Below, piece after piece: positions 23,878 through 32,703 of a stretch of 64,000 bases of DNA (its first letter is position 1; each line of letters begins with the position of its first letter). This stretch comes from Paenarthrobacter sp. AR 02. GTDB taxonomy: Bacteria; Actinomycetota; Actinomycetes; Actinomycetales; Micrococcaceae. The stretch spans positions 310,001-374,000 of the forward strand of contig NZ_JAJUKH010000002.1 in assembly GCF_021538675.1 (NCBI RefSeq). Direction: 5' to 3'. Position numbers and translations under genes: made by a program. The notes under the pieces are model-generated. The model saw only the letters and a program-made list of their open reading frames with translations, searched no databases and was not told the origin of the DNA.

Positions 23878-25348
23878 CTGGTGCCTTGGCGGAGGGAGAC
23901 GGTGCGGGTGGTGCCTTCACCGGAGCTGGGCGGGGAGAAGGAGCAGGCGTTTCCTTGCCCCGCAGCGCCGAAGCAAGCGACGGCAGGAAGTTCCCCACCT
24001 GGGACAGGATTCCACCCACCATACTGTTCAGCCCCTCGCCACCATTGAGTACCGTCAGCTGCCCAATCCGTGAGAACGGTTCAGCAGCTGCCGACACGAT
24101 CGCGGGCATATTCTCCGCGATCTGCTGCGAGATGACGGCATCCTGGTTGGTTTCGAGCGCTTCACCGCGTGCCTTGATGCCTTCAGCTTCAGCCAGCGCC
24201 TTGGCCTTCACTGCGGAGGCGGCCGCATTGCCGCGTGCCGTCGTCGCCGCTGCCTCGGCTTCACCCGTGACGCGAGTTGCGCCTGCCATGGCTGCCGCTG
24301 CTCCTGCGTTGGCCTGGGCTTCGAGCTCGACCCGTCGGGCGTTGGCTTGCGCCTCGAGTTCGGTGCGCTTGGCCAAAGCTTCCGCGGCGCTGATGTCAGC
24401 GGCCTTCTTGGCCTCGGCGTCGGTACGCTGGGCGTATGCCCGGGCATCGGCGGGCTTACGGATGGTGGTCTGCAGTTTCTGCTCTTCGCGATCGGCCTCA
24501 AGCTTGGCCACTTCGGTCTCCTGAACCACCACCTGCTGCCGGGCGGTAGCGTCAGCGAGCGGCCCGGCTTGCGCAGCCTGGGCGCGTGCCTGTTCCGCGT
24601 TCGCCTGTGCTGCGGATTGCTTGATGGCGGAAAGGCTCTGTGCGTCCGCGATCAGGGCAGCGGCTTCCGCTTCCTTCTCTGCAGCTTCCCGGTTGCTGGT
24701 GGCCTCCGCTATGCGGGCCTCCATCTTGACCTGCGCGATGTGCGGCTTCGCCAGGTTCTGGATATAGCCGGTGGGATCCTGCAGGTCCTTGATCTGGAGT
24801 GAGTCCACCACCAGGCCCAGCTTCTCCATCTCCACGCCACTCGCACTGCGAACCAATGAAGCCAGCTTGTCGCGCTCGCGGATGATTTCCTCCACAGTCA
24901 TGCTGCCGATGATCGAGCGCAGGTGACCTTCGAACACGTTGTAGACCTGGCTCTCCATCTTCGGCTGCTGTCCCAGGAACCGCCGGGCAGCGTTGGCGAT
25001 GAACGGGGGAGCGTCGCCGATCTTGTAGATCACCACACCGTCCACGATCACTTGGATGCCCTGCGAGGTCACGCACGAGACCTTGAGTTCAGTTTCATTC
25101 AGGGTCAGGGCCAGGCTGCGAACGGTCTGCAACCCCGGGACCACCAAGGCGCCCTTTCCGGTGACGATCTTGAAGTCCATGCCGTCCGTATTTTCCAGTG
25201 TTCCGCGCGTAAGGCCCGAGATGATGAGGGCCTCGTTCGGTTCCGCCACCTTCCACATCGCCTTCGTGGCCAGCCAAATGAAGCCGATCACGAGTACGAC
25301 GCCCAGAATGATGGCGATCAGCGGGAAGAAAGCTGCGAGGTCGTCCAT
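23870..25348 (-). CDS. Flotillin-family SPFH protein
   Basis: The protein has 492 residues from ATG 25348, preceded by GAAGGGACAAGG. A single N-terminal membrane segment (FFPLIAIILGVVLVIGFIWL) is followed by an SPFH/band 7 domain (about 30-230). A long Ala/Glu/Lys-rich coiled coil (about 230-420) contains repeats such as RRVELEAQANA, then a hydrophobic stretch and a Pro/Ala-rich end. Flotillins organise membrane microdomains. It is followed by a co-translated NfeD-like gene. Confidence 0.9.
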   Translation of the reverse strand: MDDLAAFFPLIAIILGVVLVIGFIWLATKAMWKVAEPNEALIISGLTRGTLENTDGMDFKIVTGKGALVVPGLQTVRSLALTLNETELKVSCVTSQGIQVIVDGVVIYKIGDAPPFIANAARRFLGQQPKMESQVYNVFEGHLRSIIGSMTVEEIIRERDKLASLVRSASGVEMEKLGLVVDSLQIKDLQDPTGYIQNLAKPHIAQVKMEARIAEATSNREAAEKEAEAAALIADAQSLSAIKQSAAQANAEQARAQAAQAGPLADATARQQVVVQETEVAKLEADREEQKLQTTIRKPADARAYAQRTDAEAKKAADISAAEALAKRTELEAQANARRVELEAQANAGAAAAMAGATRVTGEAEAAATTARGNAAASAVKAKALAEAEGIKARGEALETNQDAVISQQIAENMPAIVSAAAEPFSRIGQLTVLNGGEGLNSMVGGILSQVGNFLPSLASALRGKETPAPSPRPAPVKAPPAPSPSAKAPDA

Positions 25349-25820
25349 TGACCTTGTCCCTTCAGACGGTGTGAGCGACACACTTTGGTTGACCCCCAAT
25401 AGGCCAAATGGTTGCTCGTGTACACAGTCTTGTTCCGCCGAAGCGGGGAGTCCAGCACATTTGTGCGTCATTTGTGCGGCAACCCGGCGGGTTCAAAGTG
25501 CCGAGATGTCGCCCCTCGGCGGGAGGGCAGGAAGGGGGGAACAAAAGAAGGCTGGTGCAGCCTGGGAAAAGATCCGAAGGTGGCTGCACCAGCTGCTAGT
25601 ACGACTTTCCGTTTAGAAGTTGTGACACCTATCCATTGGCCGCTCCTAGTTCCCGGCTTCGTTTGTTTCCGGGTCTTTCAACATCAGTTGGGGGCCGTCA
25701 TCCGCCCCGGCGAGAACACCTCCCATCTTACGGCGACCCATAGGAAAAAGCGCAGGAATTCGCGGTATTTCGGGGGAGTCTGACGGGCGAGTGCTGCCCA
25801 CCGTGGCACGATAGATCACG
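25349..25820. other. Gene-free intergenic region with a 12-bp inverted repeat
   Basis: No gene is seen in 470 bp between the divergent flotillin and perM-like genes. GCTGGTGCAGCC (25551-25562) and GGCTGCACCAGC (25582-25593) form a perfect 12-bp stem with a 19-nt loop; no T-run follows on either strand. It may be a leader structure or operator. Confidence 0.6.
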
Positions 25821-27152
25821 ATGAAACTGCGCGCTGATCAGACCGGAAACCGTGGCCTCCCCATGCCCCTTTGGCTGCAGGGCGGTTTGGAAGCGGCTCA
25901 GGCGGCGTTCATTTCGGCCATTGTTGTGGTGTTGCCGCTGGTGGGGGTGTGGGCGACCGACGGTTTTCAGGACCGCAACGTCGACACCCTGGCCCGCCTG
26001 GCCGGCCAGGCCTGGCTGCTGATCCACGGTGTTCCGCTTGGACTGGCACACGTCGACATGGGCACGGCGGCGCAACCGGGATCTGGCCTGTTGTCCTTGC
26101 ACCCGCTGGGGCTGACGCTCATCCCGTTCCTGCTTGCCTGGCGTGCGGGCCGGCGACTGGCCCGTGCCTCGTACACGGACCAGCTGTGGCAGGCGTTCAT
26201 GGGCGCGTTCGTGGTGTACGCGGCGTTCGGGATGGCTACCGGGTTCGTGTGCCGCACCCCGGAAGTGGTCATCAACCTCTGGTACGCCATGACCATCCCG
26301 CTGATTTCCTTCGCCCTGGGCATGATCGTCGGTGCCCGGCGTGAGGCTGGTTCGTGGAGCCGGCTGATTGGCGTGGACGCCGTCGCTTGGCTTTCGAAAA
26401 CCAGTCAGCATTCACGCTGGGCGGGCTCGTATGTCGGCTCCGGGTTGAAGGCCGGTTTTGTGGCGATCATGGCCGCCGTGAGCTTGTCGGCGGTACTGCT
26501 GGCTGCCACCATCGTGTGGCATTGGACAGACATTATTGCCGTCTACGAGGGCATCCAGGCCGGCGCGTTGGGCGGCGCCGTGCTCACCATTGCGCAGCTC
26601 GGGTTCCTGCCGAACCTGGTGATCTTTGCGCTTTCGTGGTCCTCCGGCGCGGGCTTCTCCCTGGGTGTCGGCTCCACGGCAGGTCCACTGGGCACCACGG
26701 TTGGACCGCTCCCGGCAGTCCCTATCCTGGGTGGTCTCCCGGCCGGGCAGCTCGACTTCGGCTCGGCCGCCCTGGCACTGCCGGTAGTGGCCGGGATCTT
26801 GGCAGGGTGGTGGTTCCTGCGCGAAGGCGAGAACCACTTCGACGAATGGCTCTCCATCAAAATCAAAGCCCGCTGGTTCACGGCCGCGGCATCAACGCTG
26901 TTCCTCGGCGCGTTCATCGGCGCTGTGGCAGGGCTTCTCGGCGGCGCGATGGCGTGGATCGCCCGCGGTTCTGCCGGAATTGGCCGGCTCACGGAAATCG
27001 GACCCCACCCGCTGTGGACGGCAGTCTGGCTGGCCGCCGAAGTGGGGATCGGCGTCGTGATCGGGTACGCCGTGGGGCCATGGCTGGAACGCAGCCAGAA
27101 GCAGCGCGAGGCGAACCTCGACGAAGCAGCGTACGACGACGAACACGCCTAA
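25821..27152 (+). CDS. DUF6350/PerM-like polytopic membrane protein
   Basis: The protein has 443 residues with about nine hydrophobic segments and Gly-rich loops (LSLHPLGLTLIPFLLAWRAG, a long TAGPLGTTVGPLPAVPILGG insert) and an acidic tail. In mycobacteria a protein of this kind, PerM, lies directly upstream of purN and affects cell division and persistence. Here the same order holds, with one small opposing gene between it and purN. Function is assigned by position and general resemblance only. Confidence 0.7.
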   Translation: MKLRADQTGNRGLPMPLWLQGGLEAAQAAFISAIVVVLPLVGVWATDGFQDRNVDTLARLAGQAWLLIHGVPLGLAHVDMGTAAQPGSGLLSLHPLGLTLIPFLLAWRAGRRLARASYTDQLWQAFMGAFVVYAAFGMATGFVCRTPEVVINLWYAMTIPLISFALGMIVGARREAGSWSRLIGVDAVAWLSKTSQHSRWAGSYVGSGLKAGFVAIMAAVSLSAVLLAATIVWHWTDIIAVYEGIQAGALGGAVLTIAQLGFLPNLVIFALSWSSGAGFSLGVGSTAGPLGTTVGPLPAVPILGGLPAGQLDFGSAALALPVVAGILAGWWFLREGENHFDEWLSIKIKARWFTAAASTLFLGAFIGAVAGLLGGAMAWIARGSAGIGRLTEIGPHPLWTAVWLAAEVGIGVVIGYAVGPWLERSQKQREANLDEAAYDDEHA

Positions 27153-27182
27153 GCGGTCAGCGGCCGCCAAGCGGACGCCGGG

Positions 27183-27605
27183 CTACCGCATCGGCCCCGG
27201 CATGGAGTTTTCCAGCTGGGTCAGGCACTGCGACTTCGCGGTTTCCGTGAGCGCACTGCGGGAGCAATCCTGGTAAGTGCTGACCTGCTTGAAGAAAAGC
27301 ACGGACGTCAGGATGAGCAGGCACATCACGGCGGTAACGATCAAGCCGGAGATGGTCCCGAACAGGATCAGGCGGGGCTGCTTGAACTTCACTGTCCGCA
27401 CCAGCACCACAACGCCCAACACCCCGGCGGCGAGCGTGAGGATGGCGCTCAGCCAGACGTAATCCACGTTCAGGGAGAACACGAAGAACGCGCCCAAGGC
27501 CGACAAAAGGAAGGCGCGGAACAGGATTTGGGTCACGCCGAGCGCGGACTTTTCGGCCTCGGAGCGGGATTGCTGGCTCGGCTTGGGACCGACGTCGGGA
27601 TTCAT
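27183..27605 (-). CDS. Membrane protein of unknown function
   Basis: The protein is about 140 residues from ATG 27605 (GGAAAAC upstream). A polar N-terminus (NPDVGPKPSQQSRSEAEKSA) precedes three or four hydrophobic helices, and a C-terminal Cys-containing segment (TYQDCSRSALTETAKSQCLT) may be extracellular with two cysteines able to pair. It faces the perM-like gene and is divergent from purN. No family was recognised. Confidence 0.6.
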   Translation of the reverse strand: MNPDVGPKPSQQSRSEAEKSALGVTQILFRAFLLSALGAFFVFSLNVDYVWLSAILTLAAGVLGVVVLVRTVKFKQPRLILFGTISGLIVTAVMCLLILTSVLFFKQVSTYQDCSRSALTETAKSQCLTQLENSMPGPMR

Positions 27606-27643
27606 GTTTTCCAGCCTACGCGAGCCGCCCATAAGCTAGTGCA

Positions 27644-28207
27644 ATGCGCATTGTTGTCCTCGTCTCCGGTACCGGTTCCAATCTTCAGGCAGTCATCGAC
27701 GCCGTGAAGTCGGGTGAACTGGACGTCGAGATCGCCGCTGTGGGTGCGGACCGGCCCGACACCTACGGCGTGGAGCGTTCCGACGAAGCAGGCATCGAGA
27801 CGTTCGTGGTGAACTTCAACTCCTTCGAAACCCGCGCGGAGTGGGACGCAGCCTTGCGCGACAAGGTGCTTTCCTACAGCCCGGATGTGGTGGTTTCCTC
27901 CGGTTTCATGCGGATCGTGAGCGCTGACTTCATCGATGCTTTCGGCGGCAAGTACGTCAACACGCACCCGGCGCTGCTCCCGTCCTTCCCGGGCGCCCAC
28001 GGTGTCCGCGATGCGATGGCCTACGGCGTGAAGGTCACCGGCTGCACCGTCCACTGGGCCGACGCCGGCGTGGACACGGGCCCCATCATTGCACAGGAGG
28101 CCGTCTCTGTGCTTCCGGATGACACCGAAGAAACCCTGCACGAGCGCATCAAGATCGTGGAGCGCCGACTGCTGGTCCAGACGCTGCGGGACCTCGCGGC
28201 CCACTAG
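27644..28207 (+). CDS. purN: Phosphoribosylglycinamide formyltransferase
   Basis: The protein has 187 residues, the usual length. RIVVLVSGTGSNLQAVIDA starts the formyltransferase fold, Asn106 and His108 lie in YVNTHPALLPSFPGAHG, and Asp144 lies in GVDTGPII; these are the catalytic residues. It transfers a formyl group from 10-formyltetrahydrofolate to GAR in purine synthesis. In many actinobacteria purH follows directly; here purH begins 5.2 kb further on, after a recycling operon on the other strand and a nuclease gene. Confidence 0.95.
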   Translation: MRIVVLVSGTGSNLQAVIDAVKSGELDVEIAAVGADRPDTYGVERSDEAGIETFVVNFNSFETRAEWDAALRDKVLSYSPDVVVSSGFMRIVSADFIDAFGGKYVNTHPALLPSFPGAHGVRDAMAYGVKVTGCTVHWADAGVDTGPIIAQEAVSVLPDDTEETLHERIKIVERRLLVQTLRDLAAH

Positions 28208-28244
28208 CCCGCACCCGCACCCGCCCGGGTCAGGAGAGCTCGCG

Positions 28245-29597
28245 TCAGGAGAGCTCGCGCTGCTTGGTCTCCGGGGCGAAGAACGCCATCCACAGCACCG
28301 ACAGGAGCACCAGGCCGCCGGCGAGGGCAAAGGACGTCGCCAAACCGAACACCGGCCAGAAGAACGACGCAAACACCAAGGGCCCAAAGCCCGCGCCGAT
28401 GCGGGAGAACGTCGAAGCCCACCCGAAGCCGGAGCCGCGAAGCTCGGTGGGATACAGCTCGGACACGTAGGCGTACAGCACGGGGATGGCCACCTGGACC
28501 ACGAACCCGAACACCAGCAGCCAGAACACCGCAGCCGAGGGAACGTCCACCACGAGCGCCACGATCACCAGCGTCACCGCGGACAGGGGACCGGTGATGG
28601 CCAGGATCCACTTGCGGCCCACCCGCTCCACCAGGAGCGCAGCAACCACCACGCCCAAAAGCCCGACGGCGGCCATACCCGCCGTCGTCACGAACGCTTT
28701 GTATTCCTCGAACCCGGCGCCGATGAGAATGCGCGGCATCCACGTCAGCGACAGGTAGTAGACCAGGAGCACGGAGAAGAACAGGGCCCAGGCCGTGGTG
28801 GTGATCTTCCAGTTGAACTGCCAGATCTTCTGAAGCTGCGACCATGCACTGCCGGCGGAGAGCCGGGGTGCGGCCTCCGGCTCGGGCAGGCTGTAGGCGC
28901 GGGGTTCAGCCCCTGTGGCGTCGACCAAGCCGTCGATCACAGCCGCAGCTTCAGCGCGACGGCCCTTCCGGATCAGGAACAACGGCGATTCGGGGACCGA
29001 TCGGCGCACCCAGAACACGAGCAACGCGGGCAGCACCATGATCAGCATGGTGAGCCGCCAGTCCCCGAAAGCCGCCACCAGCCAGGCGGACAGGAAACCA
29101 CACAGTGCTGCCCCCACCGGCCACCAACCATCCATGGCGGTAAGGACTTTGCCTCTTTGCTTGCGCGGCGTGAACTCACCCACCAGGGCGTAGTCCACCG
29201 GGATGCAGCCGCCGAGGCCGAAGCCGGCCATGAAGCGGAAGAGGCAGAACCACACGATGTCCGGCGAAAACGCGCCCAGAACGGTGAAGATGCTGAAGAT
29301 CAGGAGGGTGGCCGTGAAGGCCTTTTTCCGCCCAATGGTGTCGGCAATAGTGCCCCAAGCGAACGCACCCACGGCCATGCCAATCAGGTTGGCGGTACCG
29401 ATCCACGCAGCGTCGGCCGGCTGCAGCGACCAGTGCTTGGACAGCAGGGGGATCAGGATGCCGTTAAGCGTGACGTCCCAGGCATCGAACATGAACCCGA
29501 GGCCACCGATCAGGAAAATCTTGCCTTGGACCTTCCAGCGCCATGGCAGTTCCTGCACCACTTGTTCGCCGCTGGGCACGGTTGTGTACGTATTCAT
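28245..29597 (-). CDS. MFS transporter, sugar-porter-like
   Basis: The protein has 450 residues from ATG 29597, with an ideal AGGAGG site. It has twelve hydrophobic segments, the loop 2-3 motif DTIGRKKAFTA and the GRKW-type repeat after helix 8. FMAGFGLGGCIPVDYALVGE resembles the sugar/aromatic-acid porter branch. It is the last gene of the kinase-murQ-MFS operon, so uptake of N-acetylmuramic acid or a related cell-wall sugar is likely. The final 15 bases (ending in the stop) are duplicated in tandem at 28229-28258. Confidence 0.85.
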   Translation of the reverse strand: MNTYTTVPSGEQVVQELPWRWKVQGKIFLIGGLGFMFDAWDVTLNGILIPLLSKHWSLQPADAAWIGTANLIGMAVGAFAWGTIADTIGRKKAFTATLLIFSIFTVLGAFSPDIVWFCLFRFMAGFGLGGCIPVDYALVGEFTPRKQRGKVLTAMDGWWPVGAALCGFLSAWLVAAFGDWRLTMLIMVLPALLVFWVRRSVPESPLFLIRKGRRAEAAAVIDGLVDATGAEPRAYSLPEPEAAPRLSAGSAWSQLQKIWQFNWKITTTAWALFFSVLLVYYLSLTWMPRILIGAGFEEYKAFVTTAGMAAVGLLGVVVAALLVERVGRKWILAITGPLSAVTLVIVALVVDVPSAAVFWLLVFGFVVQVAIPVLYAYVSELYPTELRGSGFGWASTFSRIGAGFGPLVFASFFWPVFGLATSFALAGGLVLLSVLWMAFFAPETKQRELS

Positions 29598-29658
29598 AGG
29601 GCCTCCTGCATGCAACTTTAGGCCCTGCCGGGCAACACGTTTGGCCTGGCGGCCGACG

Positions 29659-30609
29659 TTACTTCTGGTTCTCGATGGCCCTTCGCAGGAAACCGCCCGC
29701 TTCCTCAAGCGCGCCCTTCGCAGCGGAGGCTTCGATTCCCGTGAGGAGCACCAGAATTGCCGCCTTAACAGAGCCGCCCACGGAGTCCAACGCCGCAGCC
29801 GCTTCCGCCGCGGAAACACCGGTGGCGTGCTGAACGGTCCGCTGTGACCGGGCGAGCAATTTTTCGTTGGTGGCACGCAAGTCAACCATGAGGTTTCCGT
29901 AGGTCTTGCCGAGCTTGACCATCACCAACGTGCTGATCATGTTGAGGACAAGTTTCTGGGCGGTGCCCGAGTTCAGCCTTGTCGAGCCCGCGATGAACTC
30001 CGGACCCACAACAACCTCGATCGCAGCATCCGCCACATGGCTCACGGCCGATCCCTTATTGCAGGCCAGCGACGCCGTGAAGGCACCGTGCTTCCGGGCC
30101 TCCTCAAGCGCGCCGATCACGTACGGCGTCCTACCGGAGGCGGTGATACCGACGACGGCGTCCGCTTCCGTCACGTTGATGTCGTGCAGGTCCCGAGCGC
30201 CGGCCGTTGCGTTGTCCTCGGCGTACTCCACCGGGTGCTGGATCGCTTTGGCGCCACCGGCGATCAATCCGACGACCAGCCCCGGCGGTGTGCCGAACGT
30301 TGGCGGGCACTCGCTCGCATCGAGCACACCCAGCCGCCCGGCTGTCCCGGCGCCCACGTACAAAAGGCGGCCGCCGCGCTGGAGCCGTTCCGCAACGGCG
30401 TCGACCGTTTGGATAATCGCGGGACTGGCCGCTTCAACGGCAGCGTGCACGCCTGCCGTGTGGGCCAGCATTGCGGCCACGAGTTCTTCGGTGCCAAGGA
30501 TGTCCAGGTTCTCCAGGCCTTCGGCGGTGGCTTCGGTCTGCAATCCGGCGAGTTCCGTGCGCAGGCCCGCAAGTTTGTCGGCGTCAGTCGGGCCAGTTTG
30601 TTCCGTCAC
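29659..30609 (-). CDS. murQ: N-acetylmuramic acid 6-phosphate etherase
   Basis: The protein has about 316 residues from GTG 30609 with AGGAAAGG upstream. The SIS fold shows GGRLLYVGAGTAGRLGVLDA (phosphosugar loop), SECPPTFGTPPGLV, then GITASGRTPYVIGAL and LVMVKLGKTYGNLMVDLRAT, all hallmark MurQ segments. It cleaves the lactyl ether of MurNAc-6-P to give GlcNAc-6-P and D-lactate in peptidoglycan recycling. It overlaps the kinase gene by 26 bp, consistent with coupled translation. Confidence 0.95.
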   Translation of the reverse strand: MTEQTGPTDADKLAGLRTELAGLQTEATAEGLENLDILGTEELVAAMLAHTAGVHAAVEAASPAIIQTVDAVAERLQRGGRLLYVGAGTAGRLGVLDASECPPTFGTPPGLVVGLIAGGAKAIQHPVEYAEDNATAGARDLHDINVTEADAVVGITASGRTPYVIGALEEARKHGAFTASLACNKGSAVSHVADAAIEVVVGPEFIAGSTRLNSGTAQKLVLNMISTLVMVKLGKTYGNLMVDLRATNEKLLARSQRTVQHATGVSAAEAAAALDSVGGSVKAAILVLLTGIEASAAKGALEEAGGFLRRAIENQK

Positions 30610-31528
30610 GGTGGATGTACCTTTCCTGGATGAGCCCGCGGCGCGTCGCAGCGAGAGCGGCGCCGTCCAGGCCATCGCCCAGCGGGGCCACCACCTCAAT
30701 CCCAGCCGAAGCGAGGGACTTCCGCAAGAGCGACGCGAAGAAGTCCGACCCCACTACGCCGCCCAGCAGCGCCACGCGGTGCGATGTCTCGTCGCCGGAG
30801 GCTCTTTGCACTGTTGCCGTCAGGATGCGGCACGCCTCGCCAACGATGTTAAGTGCGACGGCGTCACCCGCCTCCGCTGCCTGCAGAACCAGCGGCGCGA
30901 AACGGGCCATCGCCCGGTAGGGGTTTTCCTGGTCGGCCAGCCACCCCGGGAGCATCTCCGGCGACTCAACCAAAGCCCCGGCCGCAACGGACAACGAGGT
31001 GGCCGGCCCGCCGTCGTGCGCTTCAAGAACTGCCTGCAGACCCTGCTGGCCAATCCACCGGCCGCTGCCGCGATCACCCAGGTAGGGACCCCAGCCGTCG
31101 GCCCGGTGCAGGACACCGAGCTCGTCGAAGCGGAAAGCCACGGCGCCTGTGCCCACGATCAACGTCGTGCCGGGGGCGCCCTGGAGTGCGCCGAGTTGGG
31201 CGGCTGTGGCATCGGAGAGAACCGCCGCGGGAACTCCGAAGCGTAAGGACAACATGGTGGCAAGCTCCTGTGACTTCTGCGCCGAAGCCTCGACGCCGGC
31301 CACAGCAGCGCCGATACCCGTTACCGTCGCCAGGGGCAGGCCCGGCGGCAGCAGTGAGACGGTCTCAAGCAGCAGGTCGAATGCGAGGGTGGGGCCGTTG
31401 TCCACGTGAACTCCCGGGAACCCGTGCTGGTCCGCGGCACCCAGCAGCTCCGAACCACGGCGCAACTCCACGCGGCAACGGCTCTTCCCTACATCGGCAA
31501 CAAGAACGACATCCTGGGGGTCTTCCAT
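30584..31528 (-). CDS. BadF/BadG-type sugar kinase (MurNAc/GlcNAc kinase-like)
   Basis: The protein has 314 residues of the ASKHA ATPase fold: VLVADVGKSRCRVELRRG is the phosphate-1 loop, TTLIVGTGAVAFRF the phosphate-2 loop, and DRGSGRWIGQQGLQAVLEAH and VALLGGVVGSDFF mark the GlcNAc-kinase branch. With murQ and an MFS carrier directly downstream it most likely phosphorylates imported MurNAc or GlcNAc. It is the first gene of the operon. Confidence 0.85.
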   Translation of the reverse strand: MEDPQDVVLVADVGKSRCRVELRRGSELLGAADQHGFPGVHVDNGPTLAFDLLLETVSLLPPGLPLATVTGIGAAVAGVEASAQKSQELATMLSLRFGVPAAVLSDATAAQLGALQGAPGTTLIVGTGAVAFRFDELGVLHRADGWGPYLGDRGSGRWIGQQGLQAVLEAHDGGPATSLSVAAGALVESPEMLPGWLADQENPYRAMARFAPLVLQAAEAGDAVALNIVGEACRILTATVQRASGDETSHRVALLGGVVGSDFFASLLRKSLASAGIEVVAPLGDGLDGAALAATRRGLIQERYIHRDGTNWPD

Positions 31529-31539
31529 GGCACAACCCT

Positions 31540-31690
31540 ATGTTGCGGGGCCCGCTGTGCGTGGTACTTCGGGTGTTTGGGGCGCAGAGTGGGCCTCACA
31601 GTGTTGGGACCTCGCGTTGTGGGGCCTGCTTTGCGTGGTACTTCGGGTGTTTGGGGCGCAGAGCGGGCCTCACAACAGCTGTGGAAGAAT
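31540..31690. repeat. Two GC-rich tandem units left of the nuclease gene
   Basis: Two units with 74-bp spacing each contain GGGGCC, GCGTGGTACTTCGGGTGTTT, GGGGCGCAGAG and GGGCCTCACA. They belong to the same family as the array at 32704-33300 on the other side of the nuclease gene. No gene is seen in 31529-31764. Confidence 0.8.
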
Positions 31691-31764
31691 AGACAGAGAT
31701 GCCTCTGGTGGCGTTTTCTGTGGATAACCGAATGTGAACCATCGTTTCCGGCAACTATGGACCC

Positions 31765-32694
31765 ATGCGAAATCCCACCCCCTTGCCGCCGGAGGTCGAT
31801 CCCCGAGGTTTTCTCGTCGCAGACGCATATGCCGCCGGTGTGCCGCGATGGCGGCTCCAGACGAAAGGGCTCCTAACGCCGAGTCGGGGCCTTCGTGTTG
31901 CAGAGCCAAACGAACGCGATCTCGAACTGCTCGGACGGCTGCACACCGCAGTCACACCCCGCTGCGCAGTGAGCCATGTCACGGCGGCACTCTTGTGGTC
32001 TATTCCGCTTCCTATCTACCTCGAGGAAGAGGGGAAGGGCGGGCTGATCCACGTGACGCGTCGGCAAGAAATTGGGAGGGTCAAGCGTCGCGGAGTGGTA
32101 GGGCATCGGGCACCTCTGCTCGCTCGGGACGTGCGGGTGCTAAATGGGGTTCAACTGACGTCGCCGGAATGGACATGGGTAGATTTGGCCAGGCATATGG
32201 GCAGGTCCTCCCTCGTGGCGGCGGGGGATTCGCTGCTGGCCAGGAAGAATCCTTTGTCCTCGATCGAAGCGCTCCAAGAAGTTGTTGATCGGCGCCCGAA
32301 GGTCAAGGGGATCCGTATTGCGCGGGAAATTTTGCCATTGTTGCGGTCGGGCGTCGACTCGCCACAGGAGTCAAGGTTGCGCCTGAAAATAGTCGACGCC
32401 GGGCTGCCGGAGCCAGCAGAAACCCAAGCAATCTTCGATGATCATGGCCGCTATGTCTCAACGCCCGACCTCCAGTACAAGGAGTACAAAATTGCCATGG
32501 AATACGAGGGCGATCATCACCGCTCCGATCCTGTGCAGTGGGGCAAGGACATTGAACGTGACGACCGGCTTCGGGCCATGGGGTGGATCGTGCTGAAGTT
32601 TTCTGAGGTCCAAATGAAGGCCGGGTGGGCCAACGCCGAACGCAAAGTACGTGACGCGTTGACATCGCGCGGTTGGCGAGGGCCGTCGTCGTAA
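31765..32694 (+). CDS. DUF559/Vsr-like nuclease-fold protein with AbiEi-like N-terminus
   Basis: The protein has 309 residues. The first 90 (FLVADAYAAGVPRWRLQTKG, AVSHVTAALLWSIPLP) resemble the winged-helix region of AbiEi-type proteins. Residues about 205-300 hold a Vsr/PD-(D/E)XK-like core: SPQESRLRLKI, then STPDLQYKEYKIAMEYEGDH, and DDRLRAMGWIVLKFS. Such genes are common and uncharacterised in actinobacteria; a DNA-cleaving or DNA-nicking role is inferred. It is flanked on both sides by the same family of GC-rich repeats. The start ATG lacks a strong ribosome site. Confidence 0.75.
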   Translation: MRNPTPLPPEVDPRGFLVADAYAAGVPRWRLQTKGLLTPSRGLRVAEPNERDLELLGRLHTAVTPRCAVSHVTAALLWSIPLPIYLEEEGKGGLIHVTRRQEIGRVKRRGVVGHRAPLLARDVRVLNGVQLTSPEWTWVDLARHMGRSSLVAAGDSLLARKNPLSSIEALQEVVDRRPKVKGIRIAREILPLLRSGVDSPQESRLRLKIVDAGLPEPAETQAIFDDHGRYVSTPDLQYKEYKIAMEYEGDHHRSDPVQWGKDIERDDRLRAMGWIVLKFSEVQMKAGWANAERKVRDALTSRGWRGPSS

Positions 32695-32703
32695 GTCACG
32701 TCT

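Noticed and set aside
28089..29621. A 510-codon plus-strand frame over the MFS gene
   Set aside because: The MFS transporter on the minus strand has clear motifs and an ideal ribosome site; this frame is its shadow.
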